Positions 49,601-57,596 of a stretch of 64,000 nt of DNA are shown in pieces. The notes beneath the pieces are model-generated. The model saw nothing but the letters and a program-made list of their open reading frames with translations, had not been told where the DNA came from and did not search any database. The position numbers were made by a program, and so were the translations under genes. Each line of letters starts with the position of its first letter. Position 1 is the first letter of the stretch. The DNA lies in NCBI GenBank assembly GCA_907165275.2, contig OU015649.1, forward strand, positions 11,128,001 through 11,192,000, in the 5' to 3' direction. Source of the stretch: Zygaena filipendulae. Taxonomy: Eukaryota > Arthropoda > Insecta > Lepidoptera > Zygaenidae.

Positions 49601-52600
49601 CGACATTTTGTCTCAATGTTATTTTTTGATTACGTAAAACAAAAGAAATACGTATCCAATATTTGTTATTATAGCTGTCCCGCGCGGTTTCACCCGCGAT
49701 AATTTAGGACTTCCCTCGGAATTGTTCCGAGGGAACTCCTTTAGGGGATGAATTTTCAAAAATACTCTCTTAACGCACACCTACTTGACAAAGAATATTT
49801 GTGCAAAATTTCATGGTTCAAGATCTAGCGGTTTCAGCTGTGCGTTGATCGATCAGTCCGTTAGTTTCTGCTTTTATATATACAACGTGTTAATGAATTA
49901 AGTGAAACCCTGATACACCCCATTTAAAAAAATAAACAATAATATGATTAAAATATATTTTATGTCAAAAAAATTTATTCTTTCAAAGTTATTCAACATT
50001 AGTTTGGAGGTGACCTTTCTACGAAATTCCAAGCGCTACGCCCGCGCCGGTTCGAATTTTTTGCTGCGGGCGGAGTACGCGCCTAATATTGTATTATAAA
50101 TAATTTAGACATGGACTAGTAAAAATGAAAAAATATAACCTATATTAAAACATAGTGCGATCGATTCGCTAGTTGATTCTGAGCAAACTACTGTAAGGAA
50201 GCGGACACGCGGCCGCCGCGTGCCCGCTCCCCTCGCCCCGTACCCCGGACGCATACCACGCCGACGAGCGCGTAGCAACCCGGGCTGCGCCACGCAGCCG
50301 ACGACCCCTACCGCGCGCCCCGGATGCACACCACCGCGACAGCCGCCTAGCAACACGAGGCGCGCCATGCAGCCGACGGCGCCCCACCTCACACCCCAGA
50401 TGCGCACCGCGGCGACATCCGCCTAGCAACACGAGGCGCGCCACGCAGCCAGCGACGCCCCACCTCGCGCCCCGGATATGCACCGACGACGGGCGACGAC
50501 CACCCCCGCGCGCCCGGCCCCCACAACCGCGGCTATAAAACCCGCCGCGACCGGCGCGCCGGCGTCACTCACCGACGGATTCCTGCGCTACCGCACGTTC
50601 GCTTTGTACCTCTCCGCAAGGCGCACGTGCCCGGTGACGCTCGAACCCAGCGGTGTGGTGACTATCCACCTCCGCTTCCAGAACATCCACCGTCCAAACC
50701 TTACCTTCGCCGCGCTACGTGCTCGCATTCCGTCGGCCTACCCGGACGCGTCCGGTGTGTTCTGGAGTTACTAGGCGTGTCGGTGCGGGTTAGTCCCCGC
50801 GGGGCCGAGGCCAGCTACACCACGGGTCTGCTTTTGCCAACGCTCGTGTTCACGGGCCACGGTCCGACGAGGTGTAGTGTGTGGGACCCTCGACGAACCC
50901 GAAACTCGCCACACCGGTCCCCCGGTCGTCCAACGCTGGTGTGGCCGAGTTGGAGTTCGCCGATACGTCGGGTGTCAGGTCGGGCGACGGTCGGCAACGG
51001 GAGCGTTACCGGCCGAAGCTCGTAGTTGTGATTATGTGCGTGTTGTGCTGGACGGGGTCTGTATGACAGGGAAGACGGGATTACGGGATTCACCGGGCTA
51101 CGGGGCTCGTTAAGCGTGGGGCGTCGCCGGACGGCGCGAGAGCGGCGTCCGGGTAGGCCGACGGAATGCGAGCACGTAGCGCGGCGAAGGTAAGGTTTGG
51201 ACGGTGGATGTTCTGGAAGCGGAGGTGGATAGTCACCACACCGCTGGGTTCGAGCGTCACCGGGCACGTGCGCCTTGCGGAGAGGTACAAAGCGAACGTG
51301 CGGTAGCGCAGGAATCCGTCGGTGAGTGACGCCGGCGCGCCGGTCGCGGCGGGTTTTATAGCCGCGGTTGTGGGGGCCGGGCGCGCGGGGGTGGTCGTCG
51401 CCCGTCGTCGGTGCATATCCGGGGCGCGAGGTGGGGCGTCGCTGGCTGCGTGGCGCGCCTCGTGTTGCTAGGCGGATGTCGCCGCGGTGCGCATCTGGGG
51501 TGTGAGGTGGGGCGCCGTCGGCTGCATGGCGCGCCTCGTGTTGCTAGGCGGCTGTCGCGGTGGTGTGCATCCGGGGCGCGCGGTAGGGGTCGTCGGCTGC
51601 GTGGCGCAGCCCGGGTTGCTACGCGCTCGTCGGCGTGGTATGCGTCCGGGGTACGGGGCGAGGGGAGCGGGCACGCGGCGGCCGCGTGTCCGCTTCCTTA
51701 CACTACTTTCTAGTTTTCAGTTAATTCATTAACACGTTGTATATAATATATAGATTAATTTACATGACGGACTATAAACTATTGTAAAATGGAGTCAACC
51801 AGCGTATCGCTCCGTCTATCAGGAGATAGTGCTGTACAGCGGGCGGCTGATCGCCACCAGCCCGGACATGTTCCGCGGCATCCTCAAGATCCGCGTGGGC
51901 TGGGTGCTGGAGGCGATCCGCTTCTACCTGCAGCTGTTCCCCGGCGAGCGGCGGCCGGACGCCGCGCTCGAGGGGCTGTCGCCGTTCAGGCTGCGCACGC
52001 TGCTGCAGCAGGTGCTCACCGTGTCCGACTGGGCGGACGAGCAAGGGTGGGTACACGGGGTACACCTACACCGACCGACAATACACACCAGGCTCCTTAT
52101 TCACTACTAGCCGGTGTCCGCGATTTCACCCGCGTGAAACGACTTAATTCTTACATACATATTATAAAACAAAGTCCGCCATCCCGTCTGTCTGTCTGTC
52201 TGCCCGCAATAAACTTAAAAACTAGTGAACGGATCTGTATTCGGTTTTCACCGATAGATATAGCGATTCAAAAAGGTTTCTACAGATGGTGTGTCCTGGA
52301 ATTCCCGCGGGAACTTCAAAATTGCCGCGGATGAAATCACGGGGGACCGCTAGTATAACAATATTTTTCCCGACATCCGATTTAGATGAAACAAATAATA
52401 AAACAATGTTTGTTCGAGCTAAGCAATCCGTTCAGTAGGTAGTACAGATAACAGACACGCGGATTCTACTCTTTTATTAAATTACTAACTGTTTCACCCG
52501 CGTTAGTTTCGAAGATTCCGCGGGTTTTCCGAGATAAAAGTACTTACTACCCTAATTTTTTCTGAACCTACCTTTGACAACCTGTAGGCAGTAGTAGTGA

Positions 52601-55405
52601 AGTTAATACAATACCTGTTTATTTACCAGACTAACGCCACTGCAGAGACGCCACCTAGAAGGTTGCTTGTGCCGCGTGCCCAAACATTTTTACATACAAG
52701 TTTGGGATATACTATTGCGGACGCCTAAAGGCATAATAGTGCAGGTAATTCCGTGTATACTTTACGAGTACTAAGTAATATATTCTACTGTTTATACTAC
52801 TAAAACTATTTATAATTGGTACCTATTAGATAGAAAAAGGGTCTTAATAAAATCTGGTAAATAGATTATGTATTTTGGACCAAAACATACTTTTAATACT
52901 TGCATATGATAAAGTGGCCCATTGTTGTTTCATATTTTCGTTAGTTCCTATAGGAGCTATCTAATTATCTTTTTATTTTTAGTAAACAATTATTTCGTGT
53001 TTCGTGCTTCGTACCTACGTATGTAGATTTTGATTTGGTATACGAACAAGATTTCGTGTAGGTATGTATTCGATTCCAGAATCGTTTACACTACTTAGTA
53101 GGTACTTACATTATAAAGAGGTAAAGTTTGTAAGTTTGGATGTAGGAAAAAATCTCTGGATACAATATCCCCGAGTGACATAGAATAATTTTCATCTCGA
53201 CACAAATAGTTTCCAAGGCAAATTGAAACTTGACGCCGCGGGTGAACCCGATGAAGAAAAAGCTAATCTATACTATTATTATAAAAAAGAAATATTTGTT
53301 TTTTTTTTTTACAATTATATATTATTATAATACAATTTCATTGAGCTTGTTTGTTACGATTTAACTCAAAAGCCACTGGAGCGATTTAAAAAAAAAATTA
53401 CGGTTACAATGCTACATTATCCCTGAGTAACATGTAGGTATGTGATTGATGTTGGTCGGCACGGGACGCGGATGGCGAGTCGATTCATGTCGGTCACGGG
53501 CGTCGGTATAGTATTGTCGTGGCAGATTTAAATCAATAAGCACGCAATGTACACAAAACGCGCAATGTAAAGCGAATTCGATAAAAGTTTTGTTCTAGAA
53601 ACGTTCGGCCGAGTAGCTAATAAAAGGGGACTACTCGAACATTCTAGAGCCCCGTTCGGTTGGGTATATTATAAACAACGCAACCGAACCGGATCGGCAG
53701 TTCAGTTTGAGCCACTGAGCAAATAATCACTATACGTTTTAAGAGTAGGCACTTCCATACTAATTGCTGATCCGATCTATGAAAGCATTTTGTGCCAACC
53801 ATACCAATGCAATGTATGACGTGGTCATAGAAATTTGGTTAAGTATTCCAAAGTTGGTAAAAAAGTTCGCGCATAAATCCGTAGTAACTTTTGGCTCAAG
53901 GGAGTGTCGCTGGCCTGGTTTGAGCTTTCGAAGCCATAACTATACGAGTGAATCTTCAGCGATACCTGCGACTACCTGCGACCTTGGCGAAATTATTGGA
54001 CATCGAGTTCAGTCGTTTAGTATTTGAGTGTGTGATATCTAGACCTAGGAACCCTAGACCTAGTGTTTTTGTAATGTTAGTGTTAAACTCCGAATAAGAA
54101 CCCTAGCACGTAACAGTACCAATTATGTGCAAACGAACCGGCTCGCGGTCCGCGTCCCGTGCCAACCAACATCAATTTCATGATCACCCTGGTATCTAAT
54201 AAATAAATAAATAATTAGCAGTAGGTATCAGTCACAGGTCACTGTGCCCCACACAGGCTACCTATATTGTAACCCGTAATTCCCGCGGGAACTCCGAAAT
54301 TACCGATGGGAACAGCTAGGGTATTTTATTTTATTTATTCAAAAGAACACACCGTAACATTGGTAGTGATATCATATTGGATATTATAATAGAAAAATGA
54401 TGGCGCTGCCTCAATTATAGATCTCATAGATCTCCACAGCATGTACGAAAGAAAGGAGCAATAAATGTACACAAAATAAAATACAAATTTACTCTCTTTC
54501 CAAACTCAAAATAAAACCCCTTACGTAAGGGATCTATTTCAACACATTATTGAACTTTTTTATAAGTAAAATTATTTAAATTCTCAAAGGAAACAGAATT
54601 TTAAGAAAAACATAATCATTTAATAGTGTTAAGCACGGTAATTTTGAATTTAAAGTGTATAATAACAGTTTAACATATGTGTGTCTGCGTGCGTGCGTGC
54701 GTGCGCCAGGGTCACTGCATCCCGGCGTCGCCGACGCTGGTGAACATGTCGCGGTCGGAGCTGTCGTTCGCGCTGCTGGTGGAGGCGGCGCTGGTGCGCG
54801 TGGGCAGCGCGGCGCGGCGCCAGCTGTGCGTGGAGCTGCTGTGCGTCGCCGCCGCCATCCTGCGCCGCAACCCCGAGCTGCGCCTGCGGCTGCCGCTCGA
54901 CCTCGACAAGCTGCTCGACGACGCGCACTACACGTACGCCAAGGTTCGCACGATACGCTCTTATGGCTGAGATACAGCAAACAAATAGACTCAATTACGA
55001 CGTTTCATACATACAGACAAACTTCCCCTACAGGCAGTTAGCACACCAAGCGAAGCTCAGTCGCCCAGCTATTAATTATTATTATTATTTATGCAACTGT
55101 CACATAATGGGAGATAATGTCACTTTTACCTATACCCATATTACACAAAAAATTACAGTTTGGAATATTACTGTGACACACTACAAAGAAAGCAGGTATA
55201 GATATCGGGTCGGAGATAACTAATGCGCGTCGTTTGTGCACGTTAACAGGACAGCGGTCTGCCTGAGGACAGCGAGGCGCTGAGCGGCGCGCCCGCCGCC
55301 GTGGCGCTGGGCTACCTGGCGCGCGCCGTCGTCAACTCGGTGCTGCAGGCCGCCGCCGCGCCCGACCTCGCGCCCGCCGCGCACGACACCTGCCTCGTGT
55401 CGTGA
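29997..55405 (+). CDS. PHKB: Phosphorylase b kinase regulatory subunit beta, nearly complete
   Basis: Twenty exons: 29997-30114, 31133-31268, 31434-31716, 33492-33621, 34180-34331, 34690-35026, 35724-35813, 35915-35941, 37922-38076, 39519-39638, 42112-42222, 42700-42827, 43265-43440, 44079-44341, 45655-45813, 49374-49499, 51823-52046, 52630-52744, 54710-54943, 55250-55405. All junctions keep frame. From ATG 30012 the product is about 1074 aa (human about 1093 from memory). Landmarks: YQSP-like [136 protein letters not shown]. The N-terminal part is a glucoamylase-like (GH15-like) domain, followed by the PHK C-terminal region. The C-terminus CLVS is a CaaX prenylation box, as in human beta (CLIS). 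The subunit is an inhibitory, calmodulin-responsive part of the (alpha-beta-gamma-delta)4 kinase that activates glycogen phosphorylase. The true first exon or 5' UTR exon upstream of 29997 was not identified. Confidence 0.93.
30710..31110 (-). pseudogene. Jockey-like LINE relic (RT C-terminus) in PHKB intron 1
   Basis: On minus, two frames read [34 protein letters not shown] and, after a frameshift, [20 protein letters not shown]. These are typical of jockey-clade RT C-termini. It runs to within a few tens of bases of the exon 2 acceptor. Confidence 0.75.
31133..31268 (+). CDS. PHKB: PHKB exon 2, followed by a GC-AG intron
   Basis: This exon encodes [11 protein letters not shown] through GLYQAYR. 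It must end GCATACAG/gcaagt, because only that choice joins in frame to tttgttttgtag/ACGTATCGACGATG ([10 protein letters not shown], the family motif). The nearby GT in CAA/gtttta would lead to a stop. The intron 31269-31433 therefore uses a GC donor. The sequence just upstream of the acceptor is jockey-derived. Confidence 0.85.
32128..33380 (-). mobile_element. CCGACTTCC element, copy 2 (reverse), PHKB intron 3
   Basis: It ends TTTTTGGAAGTCGGTTAAAA at the right. It includes two tandem units of about 270 bp (32740-33000 and 33025-33290) and a hairpin around 32128-32510 with CGGTTTGAATTCGGTGACAA and TTGTCACCGACTTCATACCG arms. The small open frames here ([15 protein letters not shown]) are repeat sequence, not genes. 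Confidence 0.75.
33828..34058. mobile_element. Hairpin MITE, PHKB intron 4
   Basis: Arms of about 100 bp carry CCGCACTCAGAGTCGACTTT, AACTGCCGCAATCAGA and TTAATGTTAATTG, mirrored on the right side. Confidence 0.8.
34480..34650 (-). repeat. CCCGCG repeat fragments, PHKB intron 5
   Basis: Two reverse partial copies (GGAATTCCCGCGGGAACTCC and CCCGCGCGAATCAGC) lie within 40 bp of the exon 6 acceptor. Confidence 0.6.
35150..35530 (-). repeat. Two CCCGCG repeats, PHKB intron 6
   Basis: Reverse copies at about 35150-35338 and 35340-35530 end in TGCGGGGCACAGCTAGT and ACCGCGGGGAAGAAATT. Confidence 0.65.
35915..35941 (+). CDS. PHKB: PHKB exon 8, 27-nt microexon
   Basis: Flanked by ttcag and gtaaca, this exon adds nine residues (NAPGDSENP with the shared split codons) between RRTPA and [10 protein letters not shown]. 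Both ends are phase 1, so skipping it would keep frame and remove exactly nine residues. It sits in the poorly conserved linker before the KLFLWGQ-type helix. Confidence 0.7.
37115..37640. repeat. CCCGCG repeats in two orientations, PHKB intron 8
   Basis: A plus copy is at about 37120-37330 and a minus copy at about 37400-37640, sharing TCGCGATAATCTCCGAATCT-type blocks. Around 37645-37810 an inverted CTCGAATTACTTTCACACAC/GCGAAAAGTAATTCGAGTGA pair encloses a (TTC)n run. Confidence 0.6.
38243..38460 (+). repeat. CCCGCG repeat, complete copy, PHKB intron 9
   Basis: It runs from ACTAGCTGACCCCCGCGGTT through GGTAAAAAGTACCCTATGTC to TATATAATAAATA. The rest of intron 9 to 39.2 kb is AT-rich with no recognised gene. 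Confidence 0.7.
39218..39425. mobile_element. GACGTCAC MITE, PHKB intron 9
   Basis: It has ATGTCGCGTGACGTCACAAG and CAGATGCGCTTTGTTCAAGT in family order, ending near AATATACGTGTCTATTATTT, about 95 bp before the exon 10 acceptor. Confidence 0.7.
39847..40350 (+). mobile_element. CCCGCG repeat split by a nested GACGTCAC MITE
   Basis: The host repeat runs 39847-39947, breaks at CAGCTAATT, and resumes at about 40240 (AATTAACAGTGAAAGTCCCG). The inserted MITE (39948-40239) carries GGGGGACTCGTGACGTCAAT and GTGACGTCACGCGAAATTTC. So the MITE is younger than the host repeat. Confidence 0.75.
40375..41985 (+). mobile_element. GACGTCAC MITE split by the CCGACTTCC element
   Basis: The MITE reads to ATATCGCCGTTATTTTTT at about 40593 and resumes at about 41890 (TTTTGATTACGTAAAAATAG). 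The uninterrupted family reads straight through, which fixes the borders of the nested element. Confidence 0.8.
40595..41890 (+). mobile_element. CCGACTTCC element, best-preserved copy
   Basis: The left end is AACCGACTTCCAAAAAGGAG, then a T run of about 57 nt, then two diverged tandem units (about 40735-40980 and 40985-41235). A large inverted repeat follows (about 41490-41880) with arms of about 180 bp containing TTTAATCCAAAAGACAAAAA and GTGCTACCACTGATCGGTAT. The right end is TTTTGGAAGTCGGTTTTAAT. No transposase is present, so it is non-autonomous and of unknown class. Confidence 0.8.
43078..43200 (+). mobile_element. tRNA-derived SINE, PHKB intron 12
   Basis: GGTCTAGTAGTTAGCGATTT resembles a polymerase III A box and GTGGGTTCGATCC a B box, 35-40 nt apart, followed by an unrelated tail. 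It is not a foldable tRNA. Confidence 0.6.
43635..43795 (+). repeat. Interspersed repeat; inverted copy at 45890-46022
   Basis: The two copies share GATCACGTRATCAACCTCG, GGACTGYRTTCCGTTTTAAA and CAGTAA. They flank exons 14-15 of PHKB in opposite orientation. Confidence 0.6.
43845..44035 (-). repeat. CCCGCG repeat ending 40 bp before PHKB exon 14
   Basis: This reverse copy carries ACCGATTATCATGAAATTTT, GGAACCCCCGCGGGTACACC and ACCGCGGGGAACGGC. Confidence 0.65.
44344..44605 (+). repeat. 18-bp minisatellite at the PHKB exon 14 donor
   Basis: About a dozen units of GCACGCAAGTACACACAT, with CA-rich edges, start 3 nt after the GTGGGC donor. Because the unit is 18 nt, the exon frame stays open into the repeat, as a (HASTHM)n peptide, until about 44587. 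Opposite-strand Cys/Val-rich frames here are repeat shadows. Confidence 0.9.
45305..45571. mobile_element. Relative of the Tc1-interrupting MITE, PHKB intron 14
   Basis: The ends ATATTTCATTACAAGTGCGG and CCGCACTTATAATGAAATAT form a TIR. An inner hairpin repeats TTGCAACTAGTTCCGACTGT/TTGTCGGAACTCTTTGCAA and the CCCTCACCTTCGGCTGCGCC loop of 18999-19181. It ends about 85 bp before exon 15. Confidence 0.8.
46226..46615 (+). repeat. Two CCCGCG repeats in tandem, PHKB intron 15
   Basis: Copies start at 46226 (CTAGCTGTCCCCTGCGGTTT) and 46422 (CTAGCTGACGCCGCAGTTTC). A further fragment is at 45152-45250. 46.6-47.59 kb shows no recognised feature. Confidence 0.7.
47596..47729. mobile_element. 134-bp palindromic MITE, copy 2
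   Basis: The arms GGGCTAAGATGCGCAAGACG and CGTCTTGCGCATCTTAGCCC are near-identical to copy 1 at 27534. Within each copy the arms match each other even where the copies differ (AAGACG versus AACACG), which means paired arm changes. Confidence 0.85.
47815..48005 (+). repeat. About 42-bp tandem repeat, four units
   Basis: Units read AACGAAGAAACCATTATTTA plus AAAAATATATGGTGTTTTT with small indels. AT-rich and non-coding. Confidence 0.8.
48510..49149. mobile_element. 640-bp TIR element with 9-bp TSD (Mutator-like MITE?)
   Basis: The TIRs ACGTCTGTCAAGCTAGAAAG and CTTTCTAGCGTGACAGACGT extend about 40 bp (AGGTCAAGTCGGCAGAATCA conserved). Perfect 9-bp direct repeats AACAATAAG lie at 48501-48509 and 49150-49158. 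Inside are about three diverged copies of GCAGCACTAATTGAGCACTA. It has no ORF. A 9-bp TSD fits the Mutator superfamily but is not proof. Confidence 0.8.
49673..49890 (+). repeat. CCCGCG repeat, PHKB intron 16
   Basis: It starts at about TAGCTGTCCCGCGCGGTTTC with a small internal duplication of TTCCGAGGGAACTCC-like sequence. Confidence 0.6.
50193..51701. mobile_element. 1.5-kb GC-rich foldback element with inward TATA boxes
   Basis: Two arms of about 560 bp (50193-50755 and about 51140-51701) are nearly perfect reverse complements around a spacer of about 385 bp. The outer ends are GTAAGGAAGCGGACACGCGG and its complement. The flanking direct repeat ACTACT is at 50187-50192 and 51702-51707; alternatively the ends are TG...CA with a 4-bp TSD. 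Each arm has about four 70-80-bp tandem units (CGCCTAGCAACACGAGGCGC) followed by GGCTATAAAACCC. It lies in PHKB intron 16, within a repeat whose empty version is at 3700-3945. Confidence 0.85.
50533..50539 (+). promoter_or_regulatory. TATA box of left foldback arm (mirror copy at about 51355-51361, minus)
   Basis: TATAAAA sits in CGCGGCTATAAAACCCGCC, downstream of the tandem units, with CGTCACTCACC about 30 nt further on as a possible initiator. The mirror copy in the right arm points back toward the spacer. The architecture of repeats, TATA and initiator resembles an LTR U3/R or a transposon promoter; activity is inferred. Confidence 0.5.
52109..52560. repeat. CCCGCG repeat fragments, PHKB intron 17
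   Basis: Fragments at 52109-52150 (plus), 52150-52355 (minus) and 52485-52560 (plus) lie between exons 17 and 18. Confidence 0.6.
53442..54220 (+). mobile_element. TIR or LTR-like element with promoter-like core, PHKB intron 18
   Basis: The left end TTGATGTTGGTCGGCACGGG and the right end CCCGTGCCAACCAACATCAA form a TIR of about 30 bp including ACGCGGA. Inside are CTAGAAACGTTC and GAACATTCTAGAG, which resemble heat-shock elements, then GGGTATATTATAAAC (TATA-like) and CAGTTCAGTTTG (arthropod initiator-like). After the right TIR comes (TAAA)n. GTAGGTAT occurs at 53434-53441 and 54221-54228 as a possible 8-bp TSD. A short frame at 53764-54027 is not recognised. It could be a solo LTR or a TIR transposon. 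Confidence 0.6.
55250..55405 (+). CDS. PHKB: PHKB last exon with CaaX box
   Basis: The exon starts at cgttaacag/GACAGC and encodes [20 protein letters not shown], then [13 protein letters not shown] and HDTCLVS followed by TGA at 55403. Human beta has SYLTKAVMNLLL...DDPCLIS at the same place. CLVS ends in Ser, which favours farnesylation in CaaX rules. The 3' part of this exon is repeated downstream. Confidence 0.9.
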   Translation, partial: DSGLPEDSEALSGAPAAVALGYLARAVVNSVLQAAAAPDLAPAAHDTCLVS

Positions 55406-55926
55406 GCGGCGCCGGGCTACCTGGCGCGCGCCGTCGTCAACTCGGTGCTGCAGGCCGCCGCCGCGCCCGACCTCGCGCCCGCCGCGCACGACACCTGCCT
55501 CGTGTCGTGAGCGGCGCCGGGCTACCTGGCGCGCGCCGTCGTCAACTCGGTGCTGCAGGCCGCCGCCGCGCCCGACCTCGCGCCCGCCGCGCACGACACC
55601 TGCCTCGTGTCGTGAGCGGCGCCGGGCTACCTGGCGCGCGCCGTCGTCAACTCGGTGCTGCAGGCCGCCGCCGCGCCCGACCTCGCGCCCGCCGCGCACG
55701 ACACCTGCCTCGTGTCGTGAGCGGCGCCGGGCTACCTGGCGCGCGCCGTCGTCAACTCGGTGCTGCAGGCCGCCGCCGCGCCCGACCTCGCGCCCGCCGC
55801 GCACGACACCTGCCTCGTGTCGTGAGCGGCGCCGGGCTACCTGGCGCGCGCCGTCGTCAACTCGGTGCTGCAGGCCGCCGCCGCGCCCGACCTCGCGCCC
55901 GCCGCGCACGACACCTGCCTCATGTT
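55311..55926 (+). repeat. Six tandem 105-bp copies of the PHKB terminal coding segment
   Basis: Copies begin (GCTACCTGG) at 55311, 55416, 55521, 55626, 55731 and 55836. They look identical, including the CaaX codons and TGA. The first is the real exon end; the others lie after its stop. The sixth breaks off at TGCCTCATG and runs into T15. Unit length 105 = 35 codons, so all copies share one frame separated by TGA. Confidence 0.95.
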
Positions 55927-56579
55927 TTTTTTTTTTTTATTTATTGTTTTGTTGTCAGGCAACATGGGCCCATAGATATATACCTTACCTTACCTTTTTG
56001 AACGGTTTTGTGATAAATATGTTGCCATTATTTTATAGAATAATGTATTGGTGCTGTTATGATCCTGATATAAAAAACTTTCGGGAACCGCTTGCTCTTA
56101 CAGTCGACGAAGTATCGTTCAAATGATGTATGACGTCAATCGTTCACACGATCCCAATCTAAAGCGGCTTACAATATTTCCGTGAATGGGAAAAGACCAG
56201 CATACGATAAGTATGTCTCGATTGTCAGACCCTATATCGTATTTTCTGGTGTATAACTAAACTATTTTAATTTTATCAATGCTCCAATCCTTTTTGCACA
56301 GTGATTATTGTATCTACGGTTACCTACGACGACGAGGCGTTTGAAGAGTTTAGTCTCATAACATCCAAGATTCAAAATTACATACCTACAGTTATAAATC
56401 TTCAATTGAAAAAAAAAAACAAGTTGCAGAAGACGAAGGTCTCCAAAGATATAATCACTACTGAAGGTCTCATCCAATGTTCATATCTCATAATGTTCAA
56501 TTCTTTTTAGTAATCTCTATACCTAATTTATGCATAAGTGAAGATCTATTTTATAAGTAGAATACTGAATACTAATAGT

Positions 56580-57050
56580 TGTTATATAACATGTGGTAAA
56601 ATTAGCTGCAAATATTTACAAGGTTGAAAGTATACACTGTTATAAATATGTTCATAAAATAAAAAAGATTAAAAAACTTTTTATTTCAAACAAAAAAATC
56701 AATCAATTATAAAAAAGAAGGACCATGGAAGGACCTGTGAAGGTGCTCGCCGCTCAATCGCTTTACACACACATCGCCGCTCGCTAGTGTCTTAAGTTCA
56801 ATGACCTCGATCGAACTGAACAGCTGATCCATCGCTCGCTATGTGCGTGGCACGTGCCTTGTATACGTATAAGTGAGCTACGTGTATTGTATATCTTGTG
56901 AAAGTAATTAAAATGATTTTTCAAATCATTTATTTTCCTCATATTCTGATAAACTACCAAACTTATATTATTTTTGCTTTTCCTATTTGTTATAACGTAT
57001 ACTTTCAGCACTGTAAATATTTACAGTTAATTTTACCACATGTTATATAT
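56580..57050. mobile_element. TIR element of about 470 bp, PHKB/DNAJB11 intergenic
   Basis: Left TATAACATGTGGTAAAATTA and right TAATTTTACCACATGTTATA extend into AAATATTTACA and GAAAGTATAC blocks, a TIR of about 60 bp with a few mismatches. No ORF is credible. 57.06-57.47 kb is AT-rich with nothing recognised. Confidence 0.75.
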
Positions 57051-57469
57051 TATGTATTATTCCAGAGTTAAAATATAAGTAGTGTAATCTTTTGTACAAA
57101 ATAATTACTTTTAGGTTTGGATATCTTGGAAATTACCTAGAAATAAAACATGACATCATTTTTCAACTTGATCATCATGGGACCCTTTTGAGGTGATAAA
57201 AATTTTGCAAAATAATACTTTCATAATATTAAAATTTAAAATGTATTTTCATAATTTTAATAATATTTAAAAAAGCAGTGTCTGATTTTAAAATTTAGGT
57301 TTCATCTATAAATGAAAGGATGTTTTTTCTCCAATAAATAAATAGAGGACTTTTACTATATTTTTATGATAAAATAGTGTCAATTGATTATGATATTGTG
57401 ATATTAAGTACTTGATATAGATAGATAAATAATAAAGGATTATAAAAAGACTTTGAACACATTAATGTT

Positions 57470-57475
57470 TTTATT
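57470..57475 (-). terminator. DNAJB11 polyadenylation signal
   Basis: AATAAA on the minus strand lies about 122 nt past the DNAJB11 stop codon. Confidence 0.5.
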
Positions 57476-57596
57476 TTAAAAAAAATCCTCAGTTTGAGAC
57501 TGCTGGCAGTTCACACAAACACACTGTTCATTTAACACAATATATGCATTCACTACACATAATTATGATAATTTTAAACTAAAATTCCAAATTCCA

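Noticed and set aside
50193..51701. Foldback read as a palindromic assembly artefact
   Set aside because: A unique 385-bp spacer, flanking direct repeats and an empty-site relative at 3.7 kb argue for a real insertion, though long reads should confirm.
50105..51732. Arg/Pro-rich frames of 60-150 aa in the foldback element
   Set aside because: High-GC sequence lacks stops by composition, and mirrored frames occur in both arms; no motif supports a protein.
55220..55909. 229-aa minus-strand and 199-aa plus-strand open frames over the terminal PHKB repeats
   Set aside because: They are shadows of a 105-bp tandem repeat whose length is a multiple of three; the real frame is the PHKB exon ending at 55405.
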